From the NCBI RefSeq assembly GCF_008831285.2, contig NC_045144.1, positions 10,209,672 to 10,273,671 of the forward strand: a stretch of 64,000 nucleotides of DNA, in the 5' to 3' direction. Shown piece after piece: positions 1 to 10,961 of this stretch (positions are counted from its first letter, which is position 1; the number at the start of each line of letters is the position of its first letter). This DNA is from Nymphaea colorata. Lineage: Eukaryota > Streptophyta > Magnoliopsida > Nymphaeales > Nymphaeaceae. The translations under genes were made by a program, and so were the position numbers. The notes under the pieces are model-generated. The model saw only the letters and a program-made list of their open reading frames with translations. It did not search any database and was not told where the DNA came from.

Positions 1-930
1 GGGACAATGCCATATTTTGATGGTGTCAAAGGAAAAGTGATATGGAAAAAGACCTATGTGTCGTTGATAGTTGGGAAGGATTTAAGCAAGATATGCGTAA
101 CTTCTTTTGCCCAAGAATACTGAGTACACAACCAAACGAAAGCTCAAGGACTTGAAACAGATAAGTTCAATCCATGACTATGTAAAAGCCTTTTCAAGGA
201 AGATGCTAGAGATTACAAGTATGTCAGATGAAGATAGACTTTTCAACTTCATGAACGGTTTATAGTCATGAATGGAACAAGAACTTTGTCGACAAGACCC
301 AAAAGATTTGAGTAGTGCTCTTGCAGCTGCCAAGCGGTTGATCAACACAAATAGACGGCACAAGTTTAAATATAAGCCCTTCAACGGGTGCAAAGAAAGG
401 TGGGAACACTAACAACAATGGTGATAGTAATAGTAGGAGGACTAGGCAGCAAGACAAAGGAACTAATAGTTTGACTATCCAGAGAAGCGCTGGTGGAAAT
501 GGACGAAATAATAACAACCTCAAATCTTACCATTCACATGAACAATCATTGAAATGTTGGCACTGTAGTGGCCTCCATCTCTCGTTTAGATGCACAAACC
601 AAGGAAACAACCAAGCAAGTTCTTCAAAACAATCGGCTAATGCGGTACAAAGTGAAGAAGAGGAAGGCCCAAAATAATGGGTGCTCTCTAATTTCTGAAT
701 GCTTTGAAAAGAACGGCAAAAGCAGAGGTGACAGCGACACCTTTCAATGGTCTCATGCATCTAGACATCCTGGTAAATGGAAAGCCCACGATGGCTATGG
801 TGGATATGAGTGCAATGCATAACTTCGTCTCGGATAAAAAAGCAATGAGATTAGGCCTCACCCTCGAGAAGGAAGAGTTATGCATGAAGGCTCTGAACTT
901 AGAGGCAAAGTCCATCCGCGGAGTAGCCTA
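1..930 (+). pseudogene. gypsy gag and protease, broken
   Basis: The first 400 bases carry gag-like sequence in shifting frames. A CCHC-like zinc knuckle follows at 555-593 (CWHC, then GLH, then C; one residue shorter than the usual C-x2-C-x4-H-x4-C spacing). Gag is Asn-rich just before the knuckle (around 400-520), as in many plant gypsy gags. The protease part at about 740-890 keeps the flanking pattern (a VNGKP-like stretch, then an HNFV-like stretch). The catalytic D-S/T-G, however, reads D-M-S at 803-811, so the protease is inactive as written. Confidence 0.75.
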
Positions 931-1139
931 AGATATGACCGTGAAAATTAAAAGTTGGTCAGGTAAAGCCAGCTTATCGGTGGTCCCGATGGATAATTTT
1001 GAAATTATTCTAGGAATGAATTTCCTTAGTGTTGCGAAGATTGTTCTGATGCCGCACTTGCATAGTATTGTTATTATGGATGAGAAGTACCCCCACATGG
1101 TCCTTAGAGGAATTTATAGGGGCAAAGTTTGCGGAAATC

Positions 1140-2370
1140 CATAGATGGTTGCCACCTCATCATGAGGTAGATCATGTCACAAAACTCTTTTCTAGTGCCA
1201 AACCCTTGGCGATGACACCCTATAGGATGGGCCCTGATGAGTTGAAGGAGCTTCATCGATAACTAGATGAGGTGCTTGCTAGATGCATAATGAGACCCTC
1301 CAAAGCTCCTTTTGGTGCACTAGTGTTGTTTCAAGCAAAACATGATAGCTCTAAAAGATTATGTGTGGATTATAGAGCATTGAACAAAGTAATGGTGAAG
1401 AACAAATATCTCTTACCTTTGATTGCGGATCTTTTCGATCAGCTTGGGGGAGCATGAGTATTTTTCAAGTTGGATCTTCGATCAAGATATTGGCAAGTTT
1501 AGATTGTTGATGGTGACGAGCCAAAGACAATTTATGTCACTTACTACAGTGTGGCAACCTTTTTGAATTTGATGAACAAGATATTCTACCCATACTTAGA
1601 TAAATTTATGGTGGTCTATCTTGAAGATATTGTAGTGTACAACAGCTCTATGGACAGTGTTCGAGGTGTTGAAGGAAAATGAACTCTATGTGAAGCGTGA
1701 AAAGTGTTTATTTGGACAACAAGAAATCAGCTTCCTTGGTCATATTGTGGGAAACAGTTAGTTATGGATGGACATAGAAAAGGTAAGAACTATTTAGGAC
1801 TAGAAACTGCCAACCAATGTGCAAGAGTTGCATTCATTTCTCGGCTTGGGGAACTACTATCAGCGATTCATTGAAGAGTATTCTTTGATAGCAGTGCCCC
1901 TTATTGATTTATTGAAGAAGAACTGAACTTGGGCTTAAGAAAACTTGCAGGAGATGTCTTTGATTGCTTGAAGAGGGTCTTGACGCAGGAGTCAATGGTC
2001 AAGTTACCCAACCACACCAAGAAGTTTTAACTTCACACTGATACTTCGCATTTTGCCTTAGCAGAGTGTTGATGCAGGAAGGTCACCCGGTTACTTACAA
2101 AAATAATAAGCTTAAAGACACTGAGTGGTGCTCCTCTGTGCATAAAAGAGAAAAGACAACAATTGTCCACTGCCTACGCATATGGAGGCATTACTTGTTG
2201 GGAGCTCAGTTTGTGGTGAAAAACAGATAATGTAGCCACAAGCTACTTCTAGACCCAAAAAAAGCTGACCCCGAAGCAGTCCCAGTGGCAGAAGTTCTTT
2301 ATGGAATTTGTCTTTGTCTTAGAGTACAAGGTAGGAAGGAGTAATGTCGTAGCCGACACGCTAAGTTAGA
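1140..2370 (+). pseudogene. gypsy reverse transcriptase and RNase H, broken
   Basis: RT begins with the conserved run leading to PYRM (about 1225-1245). It continues through the segment with CVDYRALNK (about 1360-1390), and the catalytic box is at 1617-1628. That box reads YLED where the family has YLDD, so one metal-binding aspartate is lost. Stops fall at 1261, 1455 and later. RNase H-like sequence follows (an HTD motif near 2035-2045). Frames change several times. Confidence 0.75.
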
Positions 2371-2599
2371 AGGTGGAGCTAACAACTACTCGGACGGAGA
2401 CATCTAAAGCACAGTTTGAAGGTGCTCTTATCGGACGGATTTGAGAAGGCATGAAGCAGAACCCTACGACTAAGCATTTGGTCACGGTTGCTAAGGCGGG
2501 AAAGACGCGGTGATTCTAGCTGCGTGATGGACTTTTGATAACAAAGGACAAACGCATGTTTGTGCTTAGGTGGAGCAGCCTTCGACAGGAGTTGCTGAA

Positions 2600-3870
2600 T
2601 GAATGCCCCATGACACATTGTGGATAGGCCATCCTAGCCAGGAGCAGACATTGACGCTCTTTGAATGTGGTTATTATTAACCACAAATGTGAGACAATGT
2701 TGAGGCGTATGTGAAGACTTGCTTGATTTGCCAGCAAGACAAGAGGACAAACTAAAAGATTGCTGACCTCTTGGAGCCTCTCCCTATTTCAAAATGTCCA
2801 TGGGAATGCCTCTCCATGAACTTCATCGTCAGCTTGTCCAAAGTTGATGGCTTTAGCTCCATCCTTGTGGTTGTAGATAGATTTCGAATTATGCCACCTT
2901 CATCCTGTGAAAAAAATGGTGGAATTGTTTGTGAAGCACATAATGAAACATCGGGGTGTGTCGAAAAGCATTGTAAGTGATCATGACGCCCACTTTATAG
3001 GAAAGTTTTGGTGCAAAATATTTTTCTTGGTGGGTTCCAACTTGCTATTCTCAATAAATTTTCACCTGCAAACTGACGGCCAAATTGAACGTATCAACGT
3101 CTTATTGGAACAATATCTTCAACACTATATTAGTGCAAATCAAAAGAATTTGGAGAAATTGCTTGATGTTGCCTAATTTTGATATAACTTACAAAAGAAC
3201 GAATCTTCTAGGCATAGTCCATTCGAGATAGCTATCGGGGCAGCAACCGTTGATGTCGCATAACCTTGCTGTTCAGGAGAAGGGACGACCTACCTTCGCC
3301 TATCAGTTTGTCTGTGACTAGTAGGAACAAATGGAATGACCAACGTGTTCTTGCATAAGGTCGTCAAAAAGATGAAGAAATTTGCAGATTGGACTCGAAG
3401 GTATAGAGAATTCCAAGTGGGAGACCAAATCCTTGTGAAGTTTTACCCTGACTGCACGGCCATCTTCCGTAGCCGACATTGGGCATTAATCTACAAATAT
3501 AAGGAACATTTCATAGTGCTAAAGAGGAGCGGAAAGCTGGCATACAAGCTAAACCTGCCATCAAACTTTAAGGTGCATTCAGTGTTTCACGTTTGTAACA
3601 TGAAGCCCTTTTATTTTGATGATGAAGACCCCGATAGAAGCATCTCAAAACGAGACCCAATCGTTGAGCGAGCCCCACCGATCAAGTGAGCAGCAGACTA
3701 CTATAGCAGATAGAGCAGATTCTTTGGCACAAAACAAACTATCTAAGCGAGCCGAAGAAGTACCAAGTGAAGTGGATAGACGAGCAGAACCCAACCTGAG
3801 AGTATGCATTCCACATCAAGCAGCGCTACCCGCTGGAGGTCAAAGCCTTCCATGAAGCAACTGGAACTGA
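2600..3870 (+). pseudogene. gypsy integrase with chromodomain-like tail, broken
   Basis: The zinc-binding part ends with CLICQQ near 2728-2745. The catalytic core follows (2790-3180), including the SDHDAHF stretch and the conserved QTDGQ motif (about 3070-3085). The first core aspartate, expected in a DFI context, reads NFI near 2820. The C-terminal part (3330-3640) has the FQVGD and VHSVFHV motifs seen in gypsy integrases. In another frame (about 3745-3840) a YQVKWID-like stretch follows, which resembles the start of a chromodomain as in chromoviruses. That last assignment is tentative. Confidence 0.7.
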
Positions 3871-3883
3871 GGATGGCACATGA

Positions 3884-4260
3884 TTTGAAGGGGGGAGCCT
3901 ATTCCCCTCTATCTAGAGTCTGTACAACTCTTTGCTTTGTTATGTACTTATTTTCTTTATGTTGAGTTTTTGGTTTATGCTTGAGTGTTCACTTGTGACG
4001 GAGCACCCTCCAAGCTATTCTCAAGTGTATGTAATGAGATTTTTTATTTTAGGTGGTCGGCAAGAATCTTGTAAACGGCTTCGATCTACCCTATGTAAGC
4101 AAGTTGAGATTGTTCTTATTTCTTACTTCCCTCGTGATATACAAGCTTTTCAATAAAAATACATTGTGAGTTTACTCTATTCATACTTTGTGTTCTTTAT
4201 GCACTTTGCTTTTCAAATGATCTCTACACCACTTTCGATTGTTGAAGGTAGACAACATAA
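3884..4260 (+). repeat. Putative 3' polypurine tract and 3' LTR of the gypsy element
   Basis: The purine run TTGAAGGGGGGAG (3884-3896) lies just after the end of the integrase tail, where the polypurine tract of a gypsy element belongs. The next ~360 bases contain no coding signal but do contain an AATAAA-type signal (about 4152), as expected of an LTR. No partner LTR is present, and no clean TG start follows the tract, so the LTR limits are a guess. Confidence 0.45.
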
Positions 4261-4379
4261 GGTACTTGTCGTGCCGCACAAACTGAAGTTGTGAACACAT
4301 GACAATGATAGTAGTTTGCCAAATGCTCTAATACACTCAATCATATTTAGTCTACTCAAACTTAAGTAGACTAATTTTT

Positions 4380-5290
4380 TTCTTCAAGAAACATGGGAGA
4401 AAAAAATGGTCATTCTTGTATATGGCGATGACATAATCATCATAGGCAATGATGATTCTGACATATTATCAAGATGGAGTAATTTTAAAAAAATGTTTTG
4501 TATCAAAGATTGGCAAAGCTAAAATACTTCCTTAAAATAGAAGTAGTCCAACTAAAGCAAGGGATACTTCTCAATCAAAGGAAATATTTTAGGAAACAAA
4601 TCTTTTGAACTCTAACCAACACTATTCTTAGGGAGCAGCAAAAGAGGACAATGAACACAAATTGCTTGTAATTGCTGACATTCAATAGAAACTTTTTGTT
4701 CGACTTGTATATTTGACCATTACAAGATTCGTCGTCACATGAACGGGCATCTTCTAAGCCAATTTATGCAAACCAGCAACAATGGAATGCAACTACCAAA
4801 TCACTAAGGTATTTAAAGGGAGCTCTTGGACAAAGCATTACATTCAAAGTCCTTGAAATTGAATTGTTATGTTGACTGAGATTGGGCAACCAGTCATGTT
4901 TCAAGTAAATGGTCAATGAGGCATTGCACTATTTGAGGAGAAAATCTTATCTTATGGAGAACATAGAGCCAAAATATGGTGTCATAATCATCTATTAAGC
5001 TAAACATAGAAGTTCACCAACAAAGATAAGTGAAGTATTATGATTGACTTATCTTCTTAAGGATCTTGGATAATGTGAGCAAAAATCTTCAACTATGTTG
5101 TATTTGTGATAGTCGAGCAGCTATGCGTGCAGCAACAAAACAAAACACAGTTTTTCACGAGTATACCAAATGTACAAGCTAGTATCATATGAATTAAATA
5201 CATACAGAGCATAAAGCAAAGGAAGTTAATTCAAATATATTACTGATAAGCTAAGGTCACTTAACTTGGTGCACCCAACTTAAGTGGGAA
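4380..5290 (+). pseudogene. Ty1/copia RT-RNase H relic
   Basis: Broken copia pol in several frames. An RT catalytic box at 4421-4432 reads YGDD followed by IIIIGND (copia usually has YVDD). A KYFL-like stretch follows near 4525. RNase H-like sequence near 4861-4890 resembles a CDADWA motif and has a stop inside. The end near 5270-5290 resembles the last residues of copia pol. There is no LTR, PBS or gag here, so this is a 5'-truncated, unbounded fragment. It lies directly after the gypsy LTR-like sequence and may have been joined to it by deletion. Confidence 0.7.
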
Positions 5291-5700
5291 CAATAAAGAA
5301 CAATTTGGGGTATGGATTTCTGATTACCACAAAGGAAATATCATCCTTTCATAACCATCAAGATCATCATTATTTCAATCAAATTAAAGTGTATCCAATG
5401 AAGACTGACAAGATTTCAATCATAAAAACATTTCTAAGATTATCATTTATAACCATCCATATATTGACATTATATTTGTGAAATTATGAGAGACGTAGAA
5501 TCGCTCCTTGTTAGTTTACCACATCACCCTTTGGCAAAATTTCATTTTTGAAATAACAAGTAAACCCTTGCTGCACAAGAATTTTCCTTGTACATCTCAA
5601 TAATGGGGATTCCCCTTCCCAATGGTTATCATTCTTCCCATGTACCAAGTAAATGACTAGTTCATTATTTTGGAGTCGAATCTCCCTTCTACACTAACGC
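5291..5700. other. Intergenic, no feature seen
   Basis: AT-rich sequence between the copia relic and the next MITE. One 65-codon open frame at 5284-5481 has no recognisable motif and no splice or promoter context. I see nothing else. Confidence 0.6.
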
Positions 5701-6030
5701 CCTATTTGGTTGGAGGGAAAGGGAGTGAAATGGAGGGATTGAGTAATCTCTCCTTTGTTTGGTTAACTAATTAGAAAAGAGAGAAAGGGAGGGAAATGAA
5801 GAAAGTTTGTTTGGCTACGAGGGGATGGAAAGGAAGAAAGTTTGTTTGGCTACGAGGGGAAGGAAAGGAAAGGAGAGTGCAGTGTAAATCCAATCCCTCC
5901 AAAATTATTTTGGAGGGATTGAGAAGGAAAGGAAGGGAAAGGGATGGATTGAGCATTCCATTCATTTCCATTTCTTTTCTCTTCCCTTCCCTTTCCTTTT
6001 CATCCCTCCCTTTCCCTCCAACCAAACAGG
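5701..6030. mobile_element. MITE-like element with long TIRs and a central palindrome
   Basis: The two ends are inverted copies of each other. The left end has TTTGGTTGGAGGGAAAGGGAG (from about 5704), and the same sequence is found in reverse complement ending at about 6028. The centre holds a perfect 13-bp inverted repeat with a 3-nt loop (5892-5904 and 5908-5920). Between the left TIR and the centre a ~35-bp unit (with GTTTGGCTACGAGGGGA) occurs twice in tandem (about 5798-5867). No clear target duplication is visible. The open frames on both strands follow from the purine/pyrimidine bias and are not genes. The superfamily is not determined. Confidence 0.7.
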
Positions 6031-6915
6031 TGAGATGATCATCTAAGTGAAATGTCAAGTGCATGTTTTTCTTGTGTTAGTTAGCCACTAATTATGTTCT
6101 GAATGTTCAATAAATTATTTTTTGCATCTTCCAAGGAAGCATAATTCATTTTGCCACTTTCTTGCGTTTTTTTCCTTTTTGAGAATGTTTAGCACTCATG
6201 TTGCTTGGATGTTAAAGTCATGAAGCACACTATTTTTACTCACTTTTACTCATGTAATGATTTGATGTTTTGCATATCTTTGAATCTGGGCTTCATTTGA
6301 AGATTATCATTTCCTTTGCATTAGGTGAATTAAATTTCTCCACAATAGGCATACTTCTGGCAGCTACTTGATGTGTGGTGCTCACCTCCAGCCTACATTC
6401 AATGAACTTCTTCCAGCTTATGAAGTCAAGGCATCTTCTGCAACCCATTTCCTCCATCACCTAGGCCCCATTTGTTCTTGATTTAGTTTATAAGATTGTT
6501 AACTTTACATTTCTTCATTTTAGTTTATTTATGAGGTATCTGTTTTTCATCGTACTATGTATTGGTGCAGAGAAATTATTGGCTCTGTCATTGATTCAAA
6601 TGACGTTTGCGGCAACTTATAGTGGTAACCAACTTTTTATTAAGTCCCATACATATAACTTCACATTTGCATAAGGGGCAAGTTCAAATGGCAGCATAAA
6701 AGGATCCCACGCCCTTCCTTTCCACGTGGCATTTAGTGCATACCGGTCACGTGCACACTCACCAAAATGCCCTCAATAAAGTTAAAAAAATGGACTTTCA
6801 AGTGGACAAAAAAGACAATAGGAAAACGTTTAAGGTATAAAAAATTCTAAACTACTCAACCCCCTTTCCTTTTTTTTTTCTTTGCATGCATGCATATTTG
6901 TTGTGTGAACACAAC
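6031..6915. other. Intergenic, no feature seen
   Basis: AT-rich, no supported coding sequence and no obvious terminal repeats. There is a purine/pyrimidine-rich run near 6840-6880 just before the next element. Confidence 0.5.
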
Positions 6916-7217
6916 TAAGGGTGGGTGTCGAGCCGGGCCGACCCGGTTGAGCCTGGTTGGGCCCGGGCCCGGGCCAGGATTTTTCAGGCCCGGGCCCGAT
7001 AGGCCGGCCCGGCCCGGTTCGGCCCATTTAAGTTTAAAATATATATATATTTTTTAATTTTTTATTTTAATAATATATATTTATTATTAATAAATATATT
7101 TTATATTTAAAAACATTATTTTATGATTAAAAAATGTTTTTTATTTTTAAATGGGCCGGGTCCGAACCGGATTGAACCGGCCTTTACCGGGCCGGGCCGG
7201 CCCGATGTCCACCCCTA
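6916..7217. mobile_element. hAT-type MITE with GC-rich ends and an 8-bp target duplication
   Basis: A 302-bp element with GC-rich inverted ends: TAAGGGTGG on the left, and TAGGGGTGG when the right end is read in reverse complement. Both ends are followed by runs of CCGGGCC-type sequence. The core (about 7035-7150) is almost pure A/T. The flanks are AACACAAC (6908-6915) and AACATAAC (7218-7225), an 8-bp duplication with one mismatch, as expected for hAT elements. It encodes no transposase. The GC-rich left arm reads as an open frame on the - strand, which is coincidental. Confidence 0.75.
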
Positions 7218-7330
7218 AACATAACTCGGTCTCCATCTGGTGGGCCCACATATCATTAACGGAGGCATCCTTTATGCTGTCCCTTCATAGGAAAGTCCAC
7301 CCTTCTCATCCCTAAGGTTTTTGTTATCTA

Positions 7331-7755
7331 AAGTGGATCTCAAATGTGTAGCTGTGAAACTTTCTTTTTACTTCAGCCATGGATTTCACCTAGTACATAG
7401 CACATGGATTTGAGATCTTGCCCCCAAGTCACCCCCTATGTTTGATAGCTTTGGATTTGAAACCCATGGCTACTGCAAAATTTATGGTTTGTATTATGCA
7501 AGGTGGATCTCAAATGTGTAGTTGTGAAATTTACTTTTTTCTTCAACCATGTATTCCACCAAAATAAAATTTGATATCATCACCCCCCTCCCCACAAAAA
7601 AAAAGTTGTTCGTTCACATGCAAGTCACCCCCTATGTTTGATAGCATTGGAATTGAGACCCATGGCTACTGCAAAATTTATGGCTTTTATTTTGCAATGT
7701 GGATCTCAAATGTGTAGTAGTGAAATTTACTTTTTGATTCAGCCATGGATTAGCT
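7331..7755. repeat. Tandem repeat, about 2.4 copies, 170-196 bp period
   Basis: The string GTGGATCTCAAATGTGTAG starts at 7333, 7503 and 7699. Each copy is followed by a similar CAGCCATG- or CAACCATG-containing stretch and by CACCCCCTATGTTTGATAG. The copies differ by substitutions and small indels. No coding role is apparent. Confidence 0.8.
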
Positions 7756-8279
7756 ATCAGCTTTATATATCAAATTTGATGCCATCAAACACAGCTCAAG
7801 TGTCCTTTGGCCACTTCACGTATACAAATTTTTTTTAAAAGGGTGAAGCATTTTGACACTTTCTAAAGAACATTTGACAGTAGGAACACTAACATAGTGC
7901 TTTATGAATCAGACTCCAAGATATGGGTAAATTCATAGAACATTAGATACAAATCCATAAATTTTTATGACAGATTCATTAAACATATATGTTCTTGTTA
8001 TCAAACACCCTCTGCATGATTTGCCTTTCAGCTATTCAAGGTTTAGGGTGGCACTTGCCCATGAATCAGAAGTTGCTCCAACACCATAGAATACTCTGTA
8101 TCTTTCCCGTTCAATTCCGGAGCGTGAAAGAATAAGAACGTGACATGTTTCAAACACATAGGGTTGGTTTAAAACTTTACCGCCATGAGCGAAGATGTAA
8201 GAGTGAAGCAGTCGCGAAGAAAGCAAAAATATTGCGCTTACTTTCGCTACCATGTTAAAAAGTAAGATCGTATTTCAAA
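7756..8279. other. Intergenic, no supported gene
   Basis: AT-rich. It includes sequence ending in TTATCAAACACCC near 8010, reminiscent of small TIR-element termini, but I could not find a matching partner end. The 73-codon - strand frame at 8032-8253 has no recognisable domain. Confidence 0.4.
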
Positions 8280-8740
8280 TTTTCATTTCTTGAGCCGATG
8301 ATTACCAAGAGGCTACCTTCCGACCCAACCTTCCTCTGACGCCGGCGTGGCAAACCAGGAGAGAGGTCGACCTGCGACGGCCGACAGTCTGGTGCGGGAG
8401 AGGAATGAGCCTAAAGTGGCTAAGAGAAAGGCACCATTTCTTCCTCCGAGTTATCTCTCTTTCTGCTCCCCTCTTGTTTCTTCGTAAATCCGGGCGTATT
8501 CGGCCTGGAAGGCAGATATCGCTTGCCAGAAAGAAAGAAAGAGCTAAAGGTAACCATCGTCTGTGACGGCGCAATCTCGTGGGCTATATGTTCGAACGAT
8601 AGGGCCTTGAAGGGAAAAGGAATAGCCGAAAGGTATGTTTGGTAAAACACTAAAACGTTCTTGATATTCATAGATGCTTTTTAGTGAACGTGATAACCGG
8701 GATGATAACAGCCATAAACCTTGAAAAATTGGTTTCAAAT
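8280..8740. other. GC-richer island of unknown nature
   Basis: Base composition here is clearly higher in G+C than on either side, with several overlapping - strand open frames (8302-8747). None shows a known motif. It could be an exon or 5' leader of an unrecognised transcript, an old transposon piece or organelle-derived DNA. The sequence alone does not decide. Confidence 0.3.
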
Positions 8741-9119
8741 CCCCCAATCCCCACCACCATCAAAAAGAAAAGGAAAAGGAAAAGAAGCTGGAGATCATGA
8801 GGGATTTTCACCAGCAATTTTCTCTTTGGTGCGGAAAATATTTTTTAACATTTATCCTATATGGACGCATTAAGTGCAAATTCTTAAAGACGATAAAAAA
8901 TTGATCGTATGAGTTTTCATCATTCTATGATACGAGTGTTTCGCTGTATACTATTATGCCTATGCACATGTACTGTTTGTTGAAACGACAATAATGGTAT
9001 AGAGATACCGCGCCAGCAGGTGCCTTTTGCACACTCAAACACAAAATTAAAGGACAGCGGATTCTTAATTCTCTAATATATATGTTTGTGACAATGAAGG
9101 TTCTTTTTCTACGCAAAGT

Positions 9120-9156
<37 letters not shown>

Positions 9157-10618
9157 GTATATATATATTTAAGGGTGAATGTTAAATTCATCGTGAAAGA
9201 CATTCTTGCATTACACATTTACAGTAAACCATAACATTTAGGCTGCTTTCATGAACTAAAAAGTAGACCTTTAGTGGTTTTTTGTATGCAAACTTAAGTC
9301 TGTCGTCCAAAATAAAAAATTTTCAAGTTCTCTCACCATTAAATTGTTTCAAGATGTCAGGGATTAGGTAATCCATGATGAAAACTTATTTACTTTGATT
9401 CAGATTTAAGTATTGGAAGTAATTTAGGTGGTCAATTTTGATTATTTCTAATAAAAGATGCATGTTATAGGTGGCGCATAGTTGTTCTTTGTGGTCTGTA
9501 TTTGTTTTTACTGGCTTATCCAATTCACAGAAAATTTTAATGTTTTTCCTCAATTTTTCTATTATTCTTTTGCTTTTTTATTTTTTGTAATTTTATATTC
9601 AAAAATTAAACTTGAGACTTTTTATGTTGCTTACGTTATGTTACATCCATATCTAACTATGGCCTTCAAGGTTGGGGGTTACATGATGGGTTTAACAACA
9701 TTCGTCCCCCCCTTTCTCAAAAAGTAACATTAGGCGTAGAACCCTGTGTGCTATCAATCAAATTAATAGATGATTCATACTCAATGTATACATAAAGCAT
9801 GATGATCTGACTACTGTGAACAAAATTAGATCCTAAAAATTATTGTCATACAACCTTAGTTGTGAAAATCTGGACTAGTTGGCCAATTAGTCCAACCAGT
9901 TTGTTGACTCAGGTATCAACTGAACTGTGTTTCAGATCAACAACTAGTTGGTCAAACTAGTCAATGACTCAATTAGTTGGTTTGGTCAGCCAACTAATTC
10001 TTGTCTTATAAATATAAATGTACATTGTTTATGTAGATATATATGCTTTTGTATTTGTTTCCATATAAACATATGCATTTATTTATTTGTAGTCAATCGG
10101 TTTAGACCAAGTTGGAAGACCGACTAGTCCAATTAGTCTTTTTATGGTCTTGAGTGAGCTGTGCCCACTCCTGATTTCGACAACTTATTGTACGACTTAT
10201 ACAGATCTTTGTATCTGTCTTCTCATAAATGTGCATTGTCGAGCATTTAATGAGGAGAGAAGTAGAAAAAGTTGTTTGAGTTGTTCTAAATGTCTGCTAG
10301 TTAGTTGTCTGAATTTAGTTAATCCTATAGATAGATCCTAACAATTATATGAAATTAGATCTTGACAACTCCTACGTGAAACATTCCTGACTTCTCTCTG
10401 CTTCTCACTCTTCAATTTGAATGTTTAATTGTGAAAGAGATAACAAGAAAAGTTAGGGTCAATTGTGTCTTCAGATGTAAATGAATCATATGCTCATAAT
10501 TAATAACTCATTCTAAAAAATCTTTGTAGTTTGTGCATTTTATGTGTCATTTAGAACATCTTTTTATTTTTATTTTAGTTGTTTTCCATATTAAAAAGTT
10601 CATTGTATGCACTATGAA
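8741..10618. other. Intergenic with a CA/TA microsatellite
   Basis: A (CA)n run of about 15 units at 9123-9152 passes into a short TA run to about 9169. From 9870 to 10140 the sequence repeats ACTAGTTGG and CCAATTAGT blocks in both orientations, including a near-perfect 22-bp palindrome (9872-9893). No supported coding sequence. Confidence 0.6.
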
Positions 10619-10623
10619 CTCTG

Positions 10624-10907
10624 TGTAAGATTTTGATATCGAATACCAAACCACCGAATGAACTTAGATGCAAGAGGAGGAAGAGAGAAGTGGGCTGCAC
10701 GTCCAAGCAAGAGAGAGATGAAAGAGAGCAGCAACAAATGGCGTCTGCCTCTTGTTATCATTATATACTAGTCACGATTTAGGGTACATCATAAAGTACA
10801 CAAAATAACAATAAGATTTACAAGTATGCCACCGCCCATGATGTGTTGCACGTGTGGATCAAATGGGTCGGGTCTGGGTGACCCGATCCATATGTACAAA
10901 CTTAACA
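10624..10907 (-). repeat. 3' LTR of copia-1
   Basis: 284 bp. In sense it begins TGTTAAG and ends CTTACA. It is nearly identical to 15453-15745 but lacks a 9-bp duplication (a second GGATCAAAT copy) found there. It is flanked outside by CTCTG. Confidence 0.95.
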
Positions 10908-10961
10908 GCCCCCTTCAAGTTGTGCATGGGGTTTGATCATGCGCAACTTGTTCTTCAATTC

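Larger units (their letters stand above)
1..4260 (+). mobile_element. Degenerate Ty3/gypsy retrotransposon, 5' end outside window
   Basis: The usual gypsy order can be followed on the + strand through many stops and frameshifts: gag, zinc knuckle, protease, RT, RNase H, integrase, a C-terminal tail, a polypurine tract (about 3884-3896), then LTR-like sequence. The order gag-PR-RT-RH-IN places it in Ty3/gypsy. No 5' LTR or primer binding site is in the window, so the element starts upstream. Every domain is broken, so it cannot be autonomous. The right boundary is approximate because no second LTR is available for comparison. Confidence 0.85.

Noticed and set aside
5771-6064. Overlapping open frames on both strands rich in Gly/Arg/Lys and Pro/Ser/Phe
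   Set aside because: They fall inside a MITE with strong purine/pyrimidine bias.
7331-7755. Possible CRISPR-like array from regularly spaced repeats
   Set aside because: The repeated unit is long (170-196 bp) with no unique short spacers, and the host is a plant nucleus.
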